Notes under the pieces: generated by a model
Told to the model about the DNA's origin: nothing
Database searches by the model: none
What the model saw: only the letters and a program-made list of their open reading frames with translations
Position numbers and translations under genes: made by a program
Shown: in pieces, positions 50,963 to 62,460 of the stretch
How the letters are laid out: every line of letters starts with the position of its first letter
Numbering within the stretch: the first letter of the stretch is position 1
Assembly (NCBI GenBank): GCA_004519485.1
Contig: CP038117.1
Span: 1,135,001 to 1,199,000, forward strand
DNA from: Nannochloropsis oceanica
Taxonomy: Eukaryota > Sar > Eustigmatophyceae > Eustigmatales > Monodopsidaceae
Length of the DNA stretch: 64,000 nt
Reading direction: 5' to 3'

Positions 50963-53699
50963 ATGTTTGGGCGCCGCGCAGGCAACAGTAGTTTCAAGCC
51001 AAAGCCCCAGCCTCTCCCAGCCCCCCCCATCACGGACGCCGACGAGGGCAACAAGACGGAGTCTCACACCATCGACATCATTGCCAAGCCCCCCGAGATT
51101 GCGGACGCTGCTCCTTCTTTCGCCCCCCCTTCTTCGAATACATCTGCTCAATTCAAACCACCTTCCGCTTGCTCGTTTTCCTCTCCCTCGCTCGTAGCGC
51201 CCCATTCAATTGCTGCTGCGGACACCCTGGCACGCCTCGAGGAGGGTCACGTACCTCCTTCCTCCTCGTCGTTACCGTCCTATTCCTCGGTGGTTTCGGA
51301 CCTTCCCACGCAAGTTTCGCATCTCTCGCCTTCACCTATCGAACAGGAGTCCTTGCGGGAAATGGGAAAGAGGGAGGCGGGAGAGGAAAAGGGGGAAGAG
51401 GAGGAGGCATCATCTGTGGTTCCTGATGTCTTGCCCATTCCCTTCCGGCAGTCTATGTCTGGTGGTGCTGGTTCATCCGTAGGGAGCCCTGTCAATGCGA
51501 GCAGGAGCACGACTCCCACGCAATACCACCAACACCACCACCTCCACCGCCATGAACGACATTGTCGTCGCTCTTCGAGGGGCGATCCTTCCAACCGCGC
51601 TTCCGAGCGCGTGAGTTGCCACACCAATCACCACTACCACCACCACCACCACCATGAGAACGACGAAAACGCAAGTTGCCATGGCTCTCACCCCCCCGGC
51701 GGCCCTGTTTCTGACGACGGATGCACGCATGCATGTAGCCACACCGGCACCAATAGTGTCGATGGCAACAACAGCTACGGGAATTTAAGTGCCCTGGGAG
51801 AGATCACGCGGCATGTGTCCCAGTCGTTTCAACTAACGGTCGACATAGTCAAGACCCACTTGGGGGAGGAGTTGGTGTTTTGTTCCATCTGTCGGGAGTA
51901 TGAGGGGGTGAGCAAGACGTTCCGGCTCTCGGGGTGTGGGCACCGGTTCTGTCGGTGTTGTTTCGCCTCTTACCTGGAATGCAAGATTTGCGAAGGTCAA
52001 GTCAAGCCCACCTGTTTCTTTAGCGAGGACCCGAGGGGGGGGGGGCGGGAGGTAGGGGGTAGGCGGACACCGGTCATTATTCCTCCTCCCTGCGCGAAAC
52101 GAGTTGAGGAAGGGGATATCAAGGCGTTGGTCCGGGCGGAGACCTGGGCCAAGTATGAGCGGTTTAAGTTTCAAAAAAAAAACCGAAATGGACGTATCTG
52201 CCCATGGTGTGAGACGCCTGTCCTGGGAGACCCTGAAAAACCGGAGATGGAGTGTGGGAAGTGCGGCCGCGGGTTTTGTTATTTTCACAGTAATGCCCAT
52301 GTAGGGAGGAGTTGCACGGAGTACGAGCAGCGGATGCATGAGGAGGAGCTGAAGAATCAGGCAATGATTAGCAGTTTCGCCAAGGTAGGTATATTTGTAT
52401 ATAAGTACGTATGTATGTATATCTATGGAGGGCGGTGGTTTGCCGTGAGGAAGATGGGGATTTGCCGCCGACAATCTCACAGGCCAACCCCCCCTCCCTC
52501 CTCCCCTCCCTCTCCTTCCTTTTCTCCCCTCCCCCAGCCCTGCCCTGGATGCGGGAATCCCGTCGAGAAAGCGGGTGGGTGCAACCAAATGTCCTGCGTG
52601 TGGTGCGGCGAGCACTGGTGCTGGCTTTGCGGCAAGTTCGTGGACAAAGGAACCTTCCCCAATCATTTCCAGGTGAGGGGGGGGGGAGGGAGGGAGGGGG
52701 GGAGGGGGGGAGTGGAGGACGGGGAGGAAACTCCATCACATCTAAAAGTTGCGTACGCTATTCGTGACACGGAGACATGAACTTACCCTCCCTCCATCTT
52801 CCCTTTCTCCCTTTCTCCCTCCCTCCCTCCCTCCCTCCCTCCCTCCCCAGTGGTGGAACGTCCGCGGCTGCCCCAACATGCAGATGCAGGAAGACGTGGC
52901 ACCTCCTTCTCCCTCCCACATTCGCTGGATGAAGGTCGTCTCTTTCCTGCAGCTGGTGTTTGTCGGCCCGGCAGGTGCGTGTGCCAATAGTAAAGTTCCT
53001 GAAAATGAATAAGTGTCTCTTTTAAGTTGGGAGGGGGGGTTGTGTCCTGCCATCCACATGCTCCCCCCTACTCCATTTCCTCAACGTTTCCCTCCCTCCC
53101 TCCTCCCTTTTGCCCCTTTACCACTGTCAACAGCCTTCGTCCTCGGTACTGTGTTTTATCTCCTCTGCTTTCCTTGCTTTTTGTTCAAATGCATCGGACA
53201 AAGGGAAAGAGAAGAGGAAGAGGGGGGAGAAGGGGAAGGGGAAAGGGAAGGAGGGAGGGATTCAAGGGATGGGAGGGAAGACGGGGGGGAGGAAGGGGAG
53301 AGGGAACTACGGCAGCAATACACCGGATGTGTCAGTTTTTGGGGAAACACGCTCCTAGGGCTCTTGTTGATACCCTTTTTCTTGACTATCCTGCTCCTTT
53401 GTTTTGTGGTCACGTTCATCCAAGTTCTGGTGACGAGTATCAATACGAGGTTTGGAGTGTGTTGTGGCGCGAAGGGTGGAAGAAGAGGGGGAGGTAGGGG
53501 GGAAGGAGGGGAGGGACGGGTGGCGGCGACTGTTGTGGCGGGGTTGGGAAGTACGGCAGTGGCTATGACGAGGAGTTTGAGTCGAGGGGGAGCAGGAGAA
53601 AGAGGGGAAGCAGGGTTAGGAGCCGAAGCAGAAGGGGGAGCAGGGGCAGCAGCCGGAGCTGGAGGAGGAGGAGGACGACGACGAGTAGGAGGCAGTTGA
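50963..53699 (+). CDS. RBR (RING-IBR-RING2) E3 ubiquitin ligase with C-terminal membrane anchors
   Basis: Four exons, 50963-52384, 52538-52672, 52851-52974 and 53134-53699; phases 0, 0 and 1; 748 residues. The N-terminal 285 residues are Ser/His/Pro-rich and disordered. RING1 begins near residue 307 (CSICREYEGVSKTF, GCGHRFCRCCFASYL, CKIC). The IBR follows at about 400-455 (ICPWCETPVLG, CGKCGRGFCYFH, RSC). RING2 spans exons 2-3 (PCPGCGNPVEKAGGCNQMSCVWCG, written here in two parts: HWCWLCGKF), with the thioester Cys at about 489 in GGC. After NHFQWWNVRGCPN come two or three hydrophobic segments (VVSFLQLVFVGPAG with AFVLGTVFYLLCFPCFLF; LLGLLLIPFFLTILLLCFVV). RBR plus two membrane passes is the RNF19 plan, pointing to ER-linked ubiquitination. 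The tail is Gly/Arg/Ala-rich. Confidence 0.9.
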
Positions 53700-54343
53700 G
53701 ACCTTGTCAATGCCGAGCTTTGTATTTGGTGCTGGAGGGAGTGGGGCTGGACAAGGTGAAGGAGAGGGACAACTTAGTAGAGGTGGGAGGAGGAAATTAA
53801 TACAATAAGAGTGAGGAAGGAGTGGATGGAAGGACGAGGAGAAAACGTGACGCTTCCTGCAGAGCTCAAGGCACAGCATGCGTAATGGTGGATGTGCGCG
53901 TGATGAGTAGTGGGAGGGGGGGTAGGAGGCCAGTCTAGGAAACAGGTACGACTATTGAGGGGCAAACATCACAGATAGAATTTTGAGGAACAAGGACAAG
54001 AGTAAAAAGGAATGTGGAGCATAAAACCACCGCATGAAGCATGTGAAGGAAGACGGAACAAATAAAGAAATGAACACCTATACATTGGGGAATTAAAAAG
54101 TTGGAGTTATGAGTAACCAAGGAATAAACATCCCACCTGCTGCGCAAGACGACAGCAACGATACAAGCAATCGAACCAAGAAGCAACATCGCGAATAGCG
54201 AGCCATAACCCCCAGAATGTTGTGCACTTTGCGTTTGAAATGGGGAGGTTGCTTTTCTCACTTGGACGGCAACGGCCTCCAATCACGATGCAAATGCTTT
54301 CCACCTTTCACAACCAAACACACACGCATACCACTAATAGATC
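53700..54343. other. Intergenic region, tandem + genes
   Basis: Downstream of the RBR ligase gene and upstream of IspE. A short purine-rich stretch continues past the stop. I see no supportable gene in it. Confidence 0.45.
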
Positions 54344-55516
54344 ATGGCACAGCAGCAGCGGCGTTGGCAACTACCACCGTCGGCCTGCCTCCTCGTCGCA
54401 TGTCTCGTCCTTCTCCTCCCCGATCCTACCACTGCTTTTGCTCCGCCGCTAAACGGGAACGGGCTTGGACATGCCACCTCCCCCTCCTCCTTTGCGCCCA
54501 GGACCGCCATGTCCCTCCCCTCCTCCACCAGGGCACGCCTCTTTGTTGTGGCTGGCACTCCATCCTCCTCTCTCGAGTCAAGAAGAAAAGAAGGCAACTT
54601 TGACCTCGAACTCTTTTCGCCCGCCAAGGTCAACCTCTTTCTCCGCATCATCCGCCGTCGTGAAGACGGCTACCACGAGCTAGCCTCCCTCTTCCAAACC
54701 GTCGCCTTTGGGGACACTTTACTCTTCAAAGCCCTCCCCGCCTCGGCCACGCAAGATGAATTCGCCTCTTCGTTCACATCCCTCGTCACGGACAAGAGTA
54801 ACTTGGTCTTGCGGGCGCTCGACCTCTTTCGTCGTAAGACAGGCAAGACTCGCCACTTCCAAGTCTACCTCGAGAAACGCACCCCCGTCCAAGCCGGTCT
54901 CGGTGGTGGGAGCAGCAATGCCGCCACAACGTTATTCGCAGCCAACCAACTCCTCGGCTGCCCCGCCAGTGATGAAGACCTGATCGAGTGGTCTAAGGAG
55001 CTAGGCTCCGACATAACATTTTTCCTCTCCCAGGGCACAGCATATTGCACTGGTCGCGGCGAAATACTCGAACCCGTCCCCGCCCTATCCCCCTCCACAC
55101 ACCTCTATATCGTCAAGCCGCCCATCGGTCTTTCTACCCCCGCAGTTTTCAAAGCGCTTGATTTAAATGCCCTGAGTAAAGAAGATCCTCGGGCCCTCCT
55201 CTCCGCTTTCACCACCCGCCTCGGTAAGGGCGAGCCTGTCCCTCCCTCTCTATATGTCAACGACCTGGAGCCTCCCGCCTTCCAGTGCATTCCTGGCCTC
55301 AAAACAATCAAAGAGTCTCTGCTCTCGAAAGGGTTCGCCGCCGTGATGATGTCCGGCAGTGGCACGTCCATCTTCGCCATGGCCCCTCCCTCCCTCCCTG
55401 CCTCCTTTGATGCGGCGGCATTTGCACAAGAGATGGACGTAGACGTATGGGCCACCACCTTCACAGGTCGGCCCGAGAACGACCCCAGGGCGTGGTATCC
55501 CAATCCACACGCCTAG
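54344..55516 (+). CDS. ispE: 4-diphosphocytidyl-2-C-methyl-D-erythritol kinase, plastid
   Basis: Single exon, 390 residues. It phosphorylates CDP-methylerythritol in the plastid MEP route to isoprenoids (carotenoids, the phytyl chain and so on). It is a GHMP kinase: FSPAKVNLFLRI (about 91), REDGYHELASLFQTVAFGD, the ATP loop PVQAGLGGGSSNAATTLFA (about 184), ELGSDITFFLSQGTAYCTGRGE, and the late MSGSGTSIFA (about 335). The mature part matches bacterial IspE in length. The leader (LLVACLVLLLPDPTTAFAPPL) is a signal peptide with Ala-Phe, followed by a Ser-rich transit region, giving plastid import through four membranes. The ATG at 54344 is the natural start, as it opens this leader. Confidence 0.95.
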   Translation: MAQQQRRWQLPPSACLLVACLVLLLPDPTTAFAPPLNGNGLGHATSPSSFAPRTAMSLPSSTRARLFVVAGTPSSSLESRRKEGNFDLELFSPAKVNLFLRIIRRREDGYHELASLFQTVAFGDTLLFKALPASATQDEFASSFTSLVTDKSNLVLRALDLFRRKTGKTRHFQVYLEKRTPVQAGLGGGSSNAATTLFAANQLLGCPASDEDLIEWSKELGSDITFFLSQGTAYCTGRGEILEPVPALSPSTHLYIVKPPIGLSTPAVFKALDLNALSKEDPRALLSAFTTRLGKGEPVPPSLYVNDLEPPAFQCIPGLKTIKESLLSKGFAAVMMSGSGTSIFAMAPPSLPASFDAAAFAQEMDVDVWATTFTGRPENDPRAWYPNPHA

Positions 55517-55818
55517 GGAGGGGGCGAAGGAAGGTAAGGAAGGGAATAGGGCGACCGAGTGAACGACACAACAACAAAAGCAATAATTGATGAGAATGGG
55601 ATAAACGAGGTTGGTTGTTCTTCCTACTGAATTCACATGTTTTTGTGTATTCAACTGTATGGAAATCGCTTTTCTTGAGTTCCATCTCTGACGAGGGCTG
55701 TTTCGACCCCTTCGCCGCTCATGGGTATAGCCCTGCCATTTTTACTCTGGTTTTCCTCCCCTCCCTCCCTGCCTCCCTCTTTCCGACCTCCTGCAGTGCC
55801 ATCTGCCCCTCTCAAATC
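55517..55818. other. Convergent intergenic region
   Basis: 302 bases between the IspE stop and the LEA-like stop. GGAGGGGGCGAAGG-type sequence follows IspE, and CCTCCCTCCC (55757-55790) precedes the other stop; each is purine-rich on its own transcript. Confidence 0.5.
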
Positions 55819-57209
55819 CTAATTAAACCATCCCTTGATTCCCGCAAAAATACCACGGGCCTTCTCAATCCCGTCATCCACGGCCGATTCCGCTTTTTTC
55901 GCAGACGCCTTCAAGTCAGACTTCTTCTGCTTTGCTTGGTCAGCGAGGCGATTCGCTTCCTTGTCCGCTTTATCGGCTGCCTCACGTGCCCTCTTCTTCT
56001 GCTCTTCCAATCGGGCCTTGGCCTTCTCCGAAGCCGCCTACGAATGCGTGGGGGATTAAGGAGGGACGGACGGTTGGTTGGTTTAGGAGAAACGATGGTA
56101 GGAAGGGAGAGAGGGAGGGAAAGCAGTAGTGAGTGTGAGAGAGGAAGACAAGGAAGAGAGGGGAAATGATAAGTATTCGTATGAAAATAAACAAACCTTG
56201 GCTTCCGCCTTGAGCCTCTCCGCCTTGGCTTTCGCCTCATCTGCCACCTTCTGGGCCTTCATCTGAATATGTGTAGGGGAAGGAAAGAGGCAGGAAGAAA
56301 GAGAGGGGAGGAAGAGAGGCATGTTGGTGCCAGGTGACGGTAGAAAGGTATTGATGAAAAGGAAAGAAGGAAAGGAGAACGCATAGGGGGGAGGGACCGT
56401 ACGCTTAGGCGGCGTTCTTGGTTCCGTTTTATCTGCGTGGCCCCAGACTCCATCTTTTTAATTTGTATGCTTCTTGCACGTACCTTTGCATCTGCCTTCA
56501 CCTTCTCGGACCTGGCCTTTGCGTCGTCTGCCAATTTCTTGGCCTTGGACTGTGTTTTTTTAGGGGGGTTAGTGAAAAGAAGGGGGTATGGGTGTGTGTG
56601 TGTGCGAAAGCAAAAAGGAAGGGGAATCTTGCCCGGCCCAGACCACAAAAAATTGAATGCAGGCGCCTCACAAAGAACATGCCCTTCTTGAGGCACTTTT
56701 TCAAACCACACATTGCCTCTTGGATCACGATCCACTTGTCGTGCCTGTCTGCCCGTCCTCTGCTACTCGTGCTCGGGCCCCGCAAACTTCAACATCACTG
56801 GCCTCGTACTGTTTCACGTTGCCTTACCTCAGCATCCATCTGGACCTTCTTGAACTTGGCGTCCGCCTGATCGATACCTTTTTGGGCCTTGTCTGAGGCC
56901 GAGTCAATCGACTTGGAGGCCTTGTCCATAGCCTGGAGGGAAGAAAAGACGTGGATAAAAATGCGTCAGGTGGAGACAGAACAAATCTTCTTCTGCGCTT
57001 TGACACTGCTGCTGATGCCGAGCATTCCGCACGACTTTGGTACGTACATCATTGCCGCTCTTGGTCCAGGAGGAGATTTTGGCGTCGAGCTTGTCAAAGA
57101 AGCCGCCGCCGCGGGTGTGGAGCAAAGCACGGGAGGGGCACGCGTTGATGTCGGCCGAGGCGACAGCAACAAGCCCGGCCACTGTCACGATGGAGGCGAA
57201 GATGCGCAT
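55819..57209 (-). CDS. Secreted LEA-like / amphipathic 11-mer repeat protein
   Basis: Five exons, 57209-57048, 56932-56828, 56549-56484, 56262-56197 and 56037-55819. Every intron is in phase 0; 205 residues. Residues 1-20 are a signal peptide (MRIFASIVTVAGLVAVASAD). After a short linker (FFDKLDAKISSWTKSGND) the protein is one long Ala/Lys/Glu/Asp-rich amphipathic helix with the 11-residue periodicity of group-3 LEA proteins or apolipoprotein-like surfaces: KSIDSASDKAQKGIDQADAK, KAKKLADDAKARSEKVKADAK-like, KAQKVADEAKAKAERLKAEAK-like, then AREAADKADKEANRLADQAK. Exons 3 and 4 are both exactly 66 bases, encode two 11-mers each and resemble one another, so they look like an exon duplication. It may protect membranes from drying or coat lipid; the function is not proven. 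Confidence 0.75.
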
Positions 57210-57559
57210 TTTGTTGGTGGGATGCGAGGATATTCTGCTGGGGATTGGAGATGGGTAGTGGGAGGGCATAAAGATGATAACTATGCGTGTGTTGAGGCGA
57301 TATGTATGAACCGGTATAAAACAAGTGAATGAGCAACGCAGGACAACATTTATGTCTCGCTTGTGCATGCCGCCGTTGAAGACGAGGAGGGGGAGGCAGC
57401 TGTGTTGAAGTACTCTGGAAATCGCCTCGCCTCGCCCTCCACACCTCTGTGTCTCTGCCTGCAAATCCTTTCAAACTCACCACGCGTACCGCCACAACAA
57501 CCACAACAGGCCTTTGTACCAGGACGCTGCGTCGCTGCGGCTTCCTGTACAGCCATCGA
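57210..57559. other. Divergent intergenic (bidirectional promoter) region
   Basis: 350 bases between the starts of the LEA-like gene (-) and the patatin-like gene (+). It should hold both promoters. No gene seen. Confidence 0.45.
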
Positions 57560-59216
57560 ATGGGTTCGCGAGAAAGACGTAGGCAGCTACCATCCCTGAC
57601 ACCCCTGGAAGACGGGGCTGGTGACCATAACAGAAGAAAAAGGGTGACCACCACCACCACTGCACTCTGTCTCACCGTTGTCCTTCTCCTCATTGCCACG
57701 CCCCCCATCCAATCCACCAAGCAGCCCTTGTCCTTTTCTATCCTCCCCCGACTTTTCAGAAGACAAGTACGCTCTCAAATTTTTACCACCTCCTCCTCCT
57801 CCGCCAGCATCTTTCCCCGCCTCTTCACCAGACGCGCTGGTTCAACCATCGTCTCCTCCAGCACTGACCTTCCATCAAGCGCACCCGACAATATCCAACC
57901 AGCATCCCCCTCCGCACCCGTCGCCGATCTCGGCTTCTCCTTCAGTCCCGCCGGTCTGCTTTTCCCCTACCACCTGGGCGTCGCCTCCGTGCTACGAGAG
58001 AAGCGCTTGCTCAATGACAAAGTCCCCTTGGGTGGTTCCAGTGCCGGTGCCCTCGTCGCGGCTCTGATCGGTGCGGATATCCCCATCAAGAAAGCCCTGG
58101 ACGCATGCCACACCATCAATGACCAATGGAGTGGTGCCATGTCTTTCACTAAAGGAATCACGGAGAGTCTAAATTTTGATTTTGGGGGCGGTTCTGGCTT
58201 AGACAAGACCCACGAGGAAGCTGTGGCGGTAGCACTAGCTGCGGGCGTCGGGCTTCCGCCTCCGGTCGTGAAGAGTGCGAGGACTGGGAATAGCAAGACG
58301 TTGAAGGCTTTGTTGCACGAGGTGTTGGATGAGATCTTGCCGCAAGATGCGCACTTAAGGTTGAATGCGAGGGCAGGAAAGGTACGAGTGAGGGGAGAGG
58401 GGAAGAGATGAGGATGAGGACGGGAGGCGAGGGAGAAAGAGGAAAGGAGGTGAGAGGTGATGTGTCTGTGGCTGTCCAAAGGGGCGCATTGACCATGGAA
58501 AGAGTGCGATGCGGCAGCAGATGATAGGAGCCACTGTGTGAATATGCGTGAGCCATTTCTCATACACTTCTATGTATACCCTTTTATTCACACCCCTCTC
58601 CTTTTATAGTAACCCTCTTATTCACATGGCTCCCCTTCCTCCTTCCTCTTCTTCCCCCTTCCTCCTTCAGGTCACAATTGGCGTGACAGAACTTGGGTGG
58701 TCGGGATTTCGCGCCAATTTTTTCCTCCGCCCCCGGGCCTTCTCCTCCTTCACCTCCCGGGAAGACCTCATCGAAGTCCTCCTCGCCTCGTGCAATGTCC
58801 CCATCCTCTTCTCGGGCTTTCCATCCCTGTCGTGTCGAGGCCTGCCTTCCATCGACGGGTATTTCTCCGTCCCGCCCCATCGGTTTGGATGCCCCTACCT
58901 GCCCGAAGCGGAGAGAACAGTGCTGGTGTCGCCGTTTCCGGCCTCGGCTGTGGAACGGGGTCCCGGGCCGACGGAGGAGGAGAGGAGGGGAAGGGAGTGG
59001 CTGTCTCCCGAGGTGAGGAGAGCGGAGGAAGGGGAGGAGGGAGGAGGGACGATGCGGGAGTTGTTGAAGGACGCCTGGTCTGTGAATGGGCGGGAGGTGG
59101 TGGAGAAGTATTATGAGATGGGGCGGCGAGATGCAGCTGTGTGGGTGCAGACAAGTGGGTTTGTCAAGAGGAGGAAGGGGGGAGGGGGGCTGGGACTGAT
59201 GTTGTCCTTCTTTTGA
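57560..59216 (+). CDS. Patatin-like phospholipase (PNPLA family)
   Basis: Two exons, 57560-58381 and 58671-59216, phase-0 intron (GTACGA to TTCAG); 455 residues. Patatin-like enzymes hydrolyse acyl groups from phospholipids or triacylglycerol with a Ser-Asp dyad. The domain opens LGFSFSPAGLLFPYHLGVASVL (oxyanion region). The nucleophile elbow is GGSSAGALVAAL (Ser161). The Asp is in LPSIDGYFSVPP (Asp336). Exon 2 also holds the usual NVPILFSGFPSL strand-helix. A hydrophobic N-terminal segment (TALCLTVVLLLIATPP, about 34-50) suggests a membrane anchor or signal. The ATG at 57560 is the first in the open frame, which otherwise begins at GTG. A role in lipid turnover is likely, but the substrate is unknown. 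Confidence 0.9.
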
Positions 59217-59863
59217 GAGGCGGGAGGAGGGAGGGAGGGAGAACCGGTAGATACATATTTATATATATATATATATATATACATATTTATATATATATTG
59301 GGAGAGGTAGCGCAGTCAAGCGGCGGTAGAGCATGTAACAAAAATGCAAATTAATCTGTGAAGTGGTCAACAACCGTATCGGTATCGAGGAATAAAATCC
59401 AGAAATGAGATCAGACAAATGAAGAAACAATAGAAACAAGCATAGATAGTAATTTCAATCAATCAGGCATGTCATATTGCTACGAGGCTCGCTTTGATCA
59501 ATCAATTCAGTTAATGTGGTCTTTGTTGTATGTACTTGTTTTCCTCAAAGCAGCTGTACAGAAAAGTAGGCACGTGCTACTATCTCTTGGGCGTATATCT
59601 CATGAACACAAACAAAGGAATGAAGCTTTTCCCCTGAAAAAAGTGGCAAGAGTACAAAAAAATTGGTACTTTCTTTCGGCCCATCTCTAGCTCACCCTTC
59701 CGCAAGGAGCACTTCCGAGAAAACCTCCAGCCTTCTCTCATTCTTCTTGATTTGGTATCCCTCATTCCCTTTTCCATTCTTCTCACCTACCTTTGCTCCA
59801 GCATGACTTAAATTTGAAGTTTACATCCATCGGAAAGGCTTGCCCTTTCTTTTGGATTTTGTT
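59217..59863. other. Convergent intergenic region with AT microsatellite
   Basis: Begins with GGGAGGAGGGAGGGAGGGAG right after the patatin stop, followed by the (TA)n run listed separately. The rest is AT-richer and without recognisable content. It ends at the RsmG stop. Confidence 0.5.
59251..59299. repeat. (TA)n microsatellite with symmetrical ATACATATTT interruptions
   Basis: A run of about 49 bases of alternating T/A, broken once by ACATATTT. Such runs can extrude cruciforms. It is in the 3' flank of the patatin gene. Confidence 0.95.
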
Positions 59864-61809
59864 TTACTTAAATCGCGGGTCTTGTCCTCGAGGAACCGAG
59901 GAGCCTCCTCCCCTTCCTCCTCCTCCTCCTCCTCCTCCTCCTCCTCCTCCTCCTCCTCCTCCTCCTCCTCTTCCTCTTCTTCCTCCATCACCACGGCCGC
60001 TGCCCCCATCTCCAAATCTAGCACCATCCCCTCCCCCCCATCCTCCTCCACGACCTGGAGGCCCATCCCTTCGTCGTCGTCCTCCTCCTCCTCCTTCTCG
60101 ACCTTCGCGACTGAGATGGCCGCTTCTTCCTCCTCCTCTACCACCGCCGTACCCTCCCTGTCTTTCTCCTCTTCCTCCTCTTCCACCATATTCTCCTCCC
60201 CGTTCCCCTCCTCGCCCTCCACCACCATATCCATTGCCCCTCCGCTCATAAGGTCGCAATTCTCCATCCTCTCTCCTCTCCCCTATCCTATCCTCCCCCC
60301 CTCCCTCGCCCCTGTCAAACTCTCTCTCCACTGTCCTCAACACCTTCCTGAAGTCCCTTTCCTTCTCCGGGCGGAACACCCCTTTGTCATCATACATCGT
60401 CCGTGCCCGCACCCCTCCTCCCTCCCTCCTTCCTCCCCTTCCCCCCATCTCCTCAGCGAAGTAGACTTTCCCGCTTAAGAGCTTGGCGGCCGAGAAATGA
60501 AAAACGTGCTTATCCCCTTTATACACCGGCGCTAGCAACTCCGTTATTGGATATATATAATCAGGCTCAAACACCTGAAACTCCTCCTCCTCCTCCTCCT
60601 CCTCCTTCTCCACCTCATCCGCCCACATTCTCCCATCCCTTCCCCCTCCCTCCCTCCTCCCCTTCTTCATCGATGGGGGCGCTGGCTCCAGGCCTGTTAC
60701 ATACAGCACCCCCGGCACCGGCACGCCAAATTCATCCTCCAACTTCTCCTTCCCTCCCTCCCCTTCCTCCCCTTCTTCTTCACCTCCTCCTCCCCCCGCC
60801 TCCCTCGGCACCTTAAGCTTCGGGCGCGCCCACGCCAAAAAACGGGGGATGGCCGTTACGGACCTTCCCACCACAAAATCAAACCGTTGGCCTTGCACAT
60901 CCTCGATCCTCGCGTGTCTTGTCTGGACGTTCTTCAACTGCAGCGCCTCGGCCATCTCCGCCACCGCCCGGACTTTTTTCCCCGTCGAATCCACCAGCAT
61001 CAAGTTGAGCTGAGGGCAGGCAATGGCGAGGGGCAGTCCCGGGAACCCTCCACCAGTACCGATATCGAGGACCGTAGTGCCCTTTGGGGCCTTTCGCAAG
61101 AGGGAGGCCAAGCCAAGGGCGGGTAGGATGTGATTAGGAACCACGTTCTAGGATAAGGGACGGAAAGAGGCGGGAGGATAGGAGGGAAGGATGGCTAAGT
61201 GTTGCATTGGTGAATGTCGCGAAGTCGGGAGTGCACCGATCGCAAGGTCTATGTTACGATGCAGGAGGGAATAAAGGGATGAAGTTCCTGAAGCCAATTC
61301 TAATCAGCCTATCGGGATGCGGTAAGTACCTGAATATCCTTGCGAGAGATCACATTAATCTTGGCGTTGACCTCCACGAGAAGGTTAGCCAATGCCTCAA
61401 TCTGCTTCCACTGGGCGGGCCGCAAGTCAGGCCACGCTGTCCGAGTGATTGAGTCGACGGTAACGGGGGGAAAAGAAGTGGCAGGAGGGGTAGGCGGATC
61501 CCTGCCGCTCCTGTCATCATCGTCAGAGCTTGCAGCAACCACAGGAGCACGACGGCCGGGTGTAGGGGTGCGTCGACTGCTGCCAAACGTGCTGAAGGTG
61601 TGCTGCTGTTGCTGGTGGTACTGCTGCTTCTTCCCAGGATGGTGCGGCGCTGCCAAGCCGTAGGGGGAGGCTCCCAGAGGCACAAATGCCGGGTATGTAC
61701 GATGCGGCAAGCTTGCCGCAACACAGGCCGTCAAGGAGAGCGTGGCGGTGGTGACTCTTAAGACGAAGCGGCGGGCGGCTACTGCTGCTGCCGGGGCCGT
61801 CGACGCCAT
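59864..61809 (-). CDS. rsmG: RsmG (GidB)-type 16S rRNA m7G methyltransferase with acidic and RGG tail
   Basis: Two exons, 61809-61330 and 61147-59864, phase-0 intron (GTACTT to CCTAG); 587 residues. RsmG methylates N7 of the G at 16S position 527 (E. coli numbering), here presumably in plastid ribosomes. The N-terminal about 115 residues are a leader (FVLRVTTATLSLTACVAA, then Ser/Gln-rich). The domain starts QWKQIEALANLLVEVNAKINVISRKD, joined by splicing to NVVPNHILPALGLASLL. The SAM site is VLDIGTGGGFPGLPLAIACP (Asp188), followed by NLMLVDSTGKKVRAVAEMA and FDFVVGRSVTAIPRFLAW. Low-complexity inserts split the C-terminal strands (VLYVTGLEP, YIYPITELL, HVFHFSAAKL). Beyond the family's normal end there are about 150 extra residues rich in Gly/Arg (RGG boxes), closing PRGQDPRFK. 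Bacterial RsmG is about 210 residues. Confidence 0.9.
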
Positions 61810-62460
61810 GACTTGGCTGTATTGATATGTGTTGTGTTTCGGATTTCGAATGGTTGAGGTTGAGTGGGTGAATAAGAACGGATCAGTTAATTATAAAAAT
61901 GCCCATAAGGGCGGTGCGGCGTCGACGGCTGCGAGGACCCTACAGAGCAAGTGCTGGGAAAGTTGGGAAAGGCCTAGTGGAGGAGTAAGGTGGGTCGGTG
62001 GGTGGTGGCAGATGTTGCGTTGAAGTTGCTTGCAACAGCTTCTCCATCGTCTCCAAGGGAGACTATTTTGGAAATGTTCCGCAGTTTTGGAGGCCCGGGA
62101 ACGGCAATTCAGGGGGGGAAACGGATATGAAGTGCTCAATGAAGTAAAAGATTGTGTATCTCACGAGTCGACTTTCGGTTTTTTGATGATTGTCTAACCA
62201 AAAGCTCGGAATGGCACACATGCAAAAGGGGGAGGTTGGTTCAACTCGATGTATTTTCTTTTCTTTTTCATTATGGGTGCGTTTTCATTCAATGTCTCAG
62301 TCATTCAATGAATCAATCAATGGTCGAAAAAAGGAAAGCTTTGAATTTTCCGTCGTGTCATGCATCAGTCTGTTTTGCTCCCTCTCAGTCGTCCTCGAGC
62401 CCAAACAAGTAGTCAAAATTAATCATGTCCTTCTCCCATCCCGTATCCTTCTTCACCCCT
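61810..62460. other. Intergenic region, tandem - genes
   Basis: Upstream of the RsmG gene and downstream of the Rieske gene. Contains no ORF I can support. Confidence 0.45.

Noticed and set aside
52790-52850. Regular CCCTCCCTCCCT spacing resembling a repeat array
   Set aside because: It is a simple polypyrimidine tract before the acceptor of RBR intron 2; there are no spacers, so it is not CRISPR or satellite DNA.
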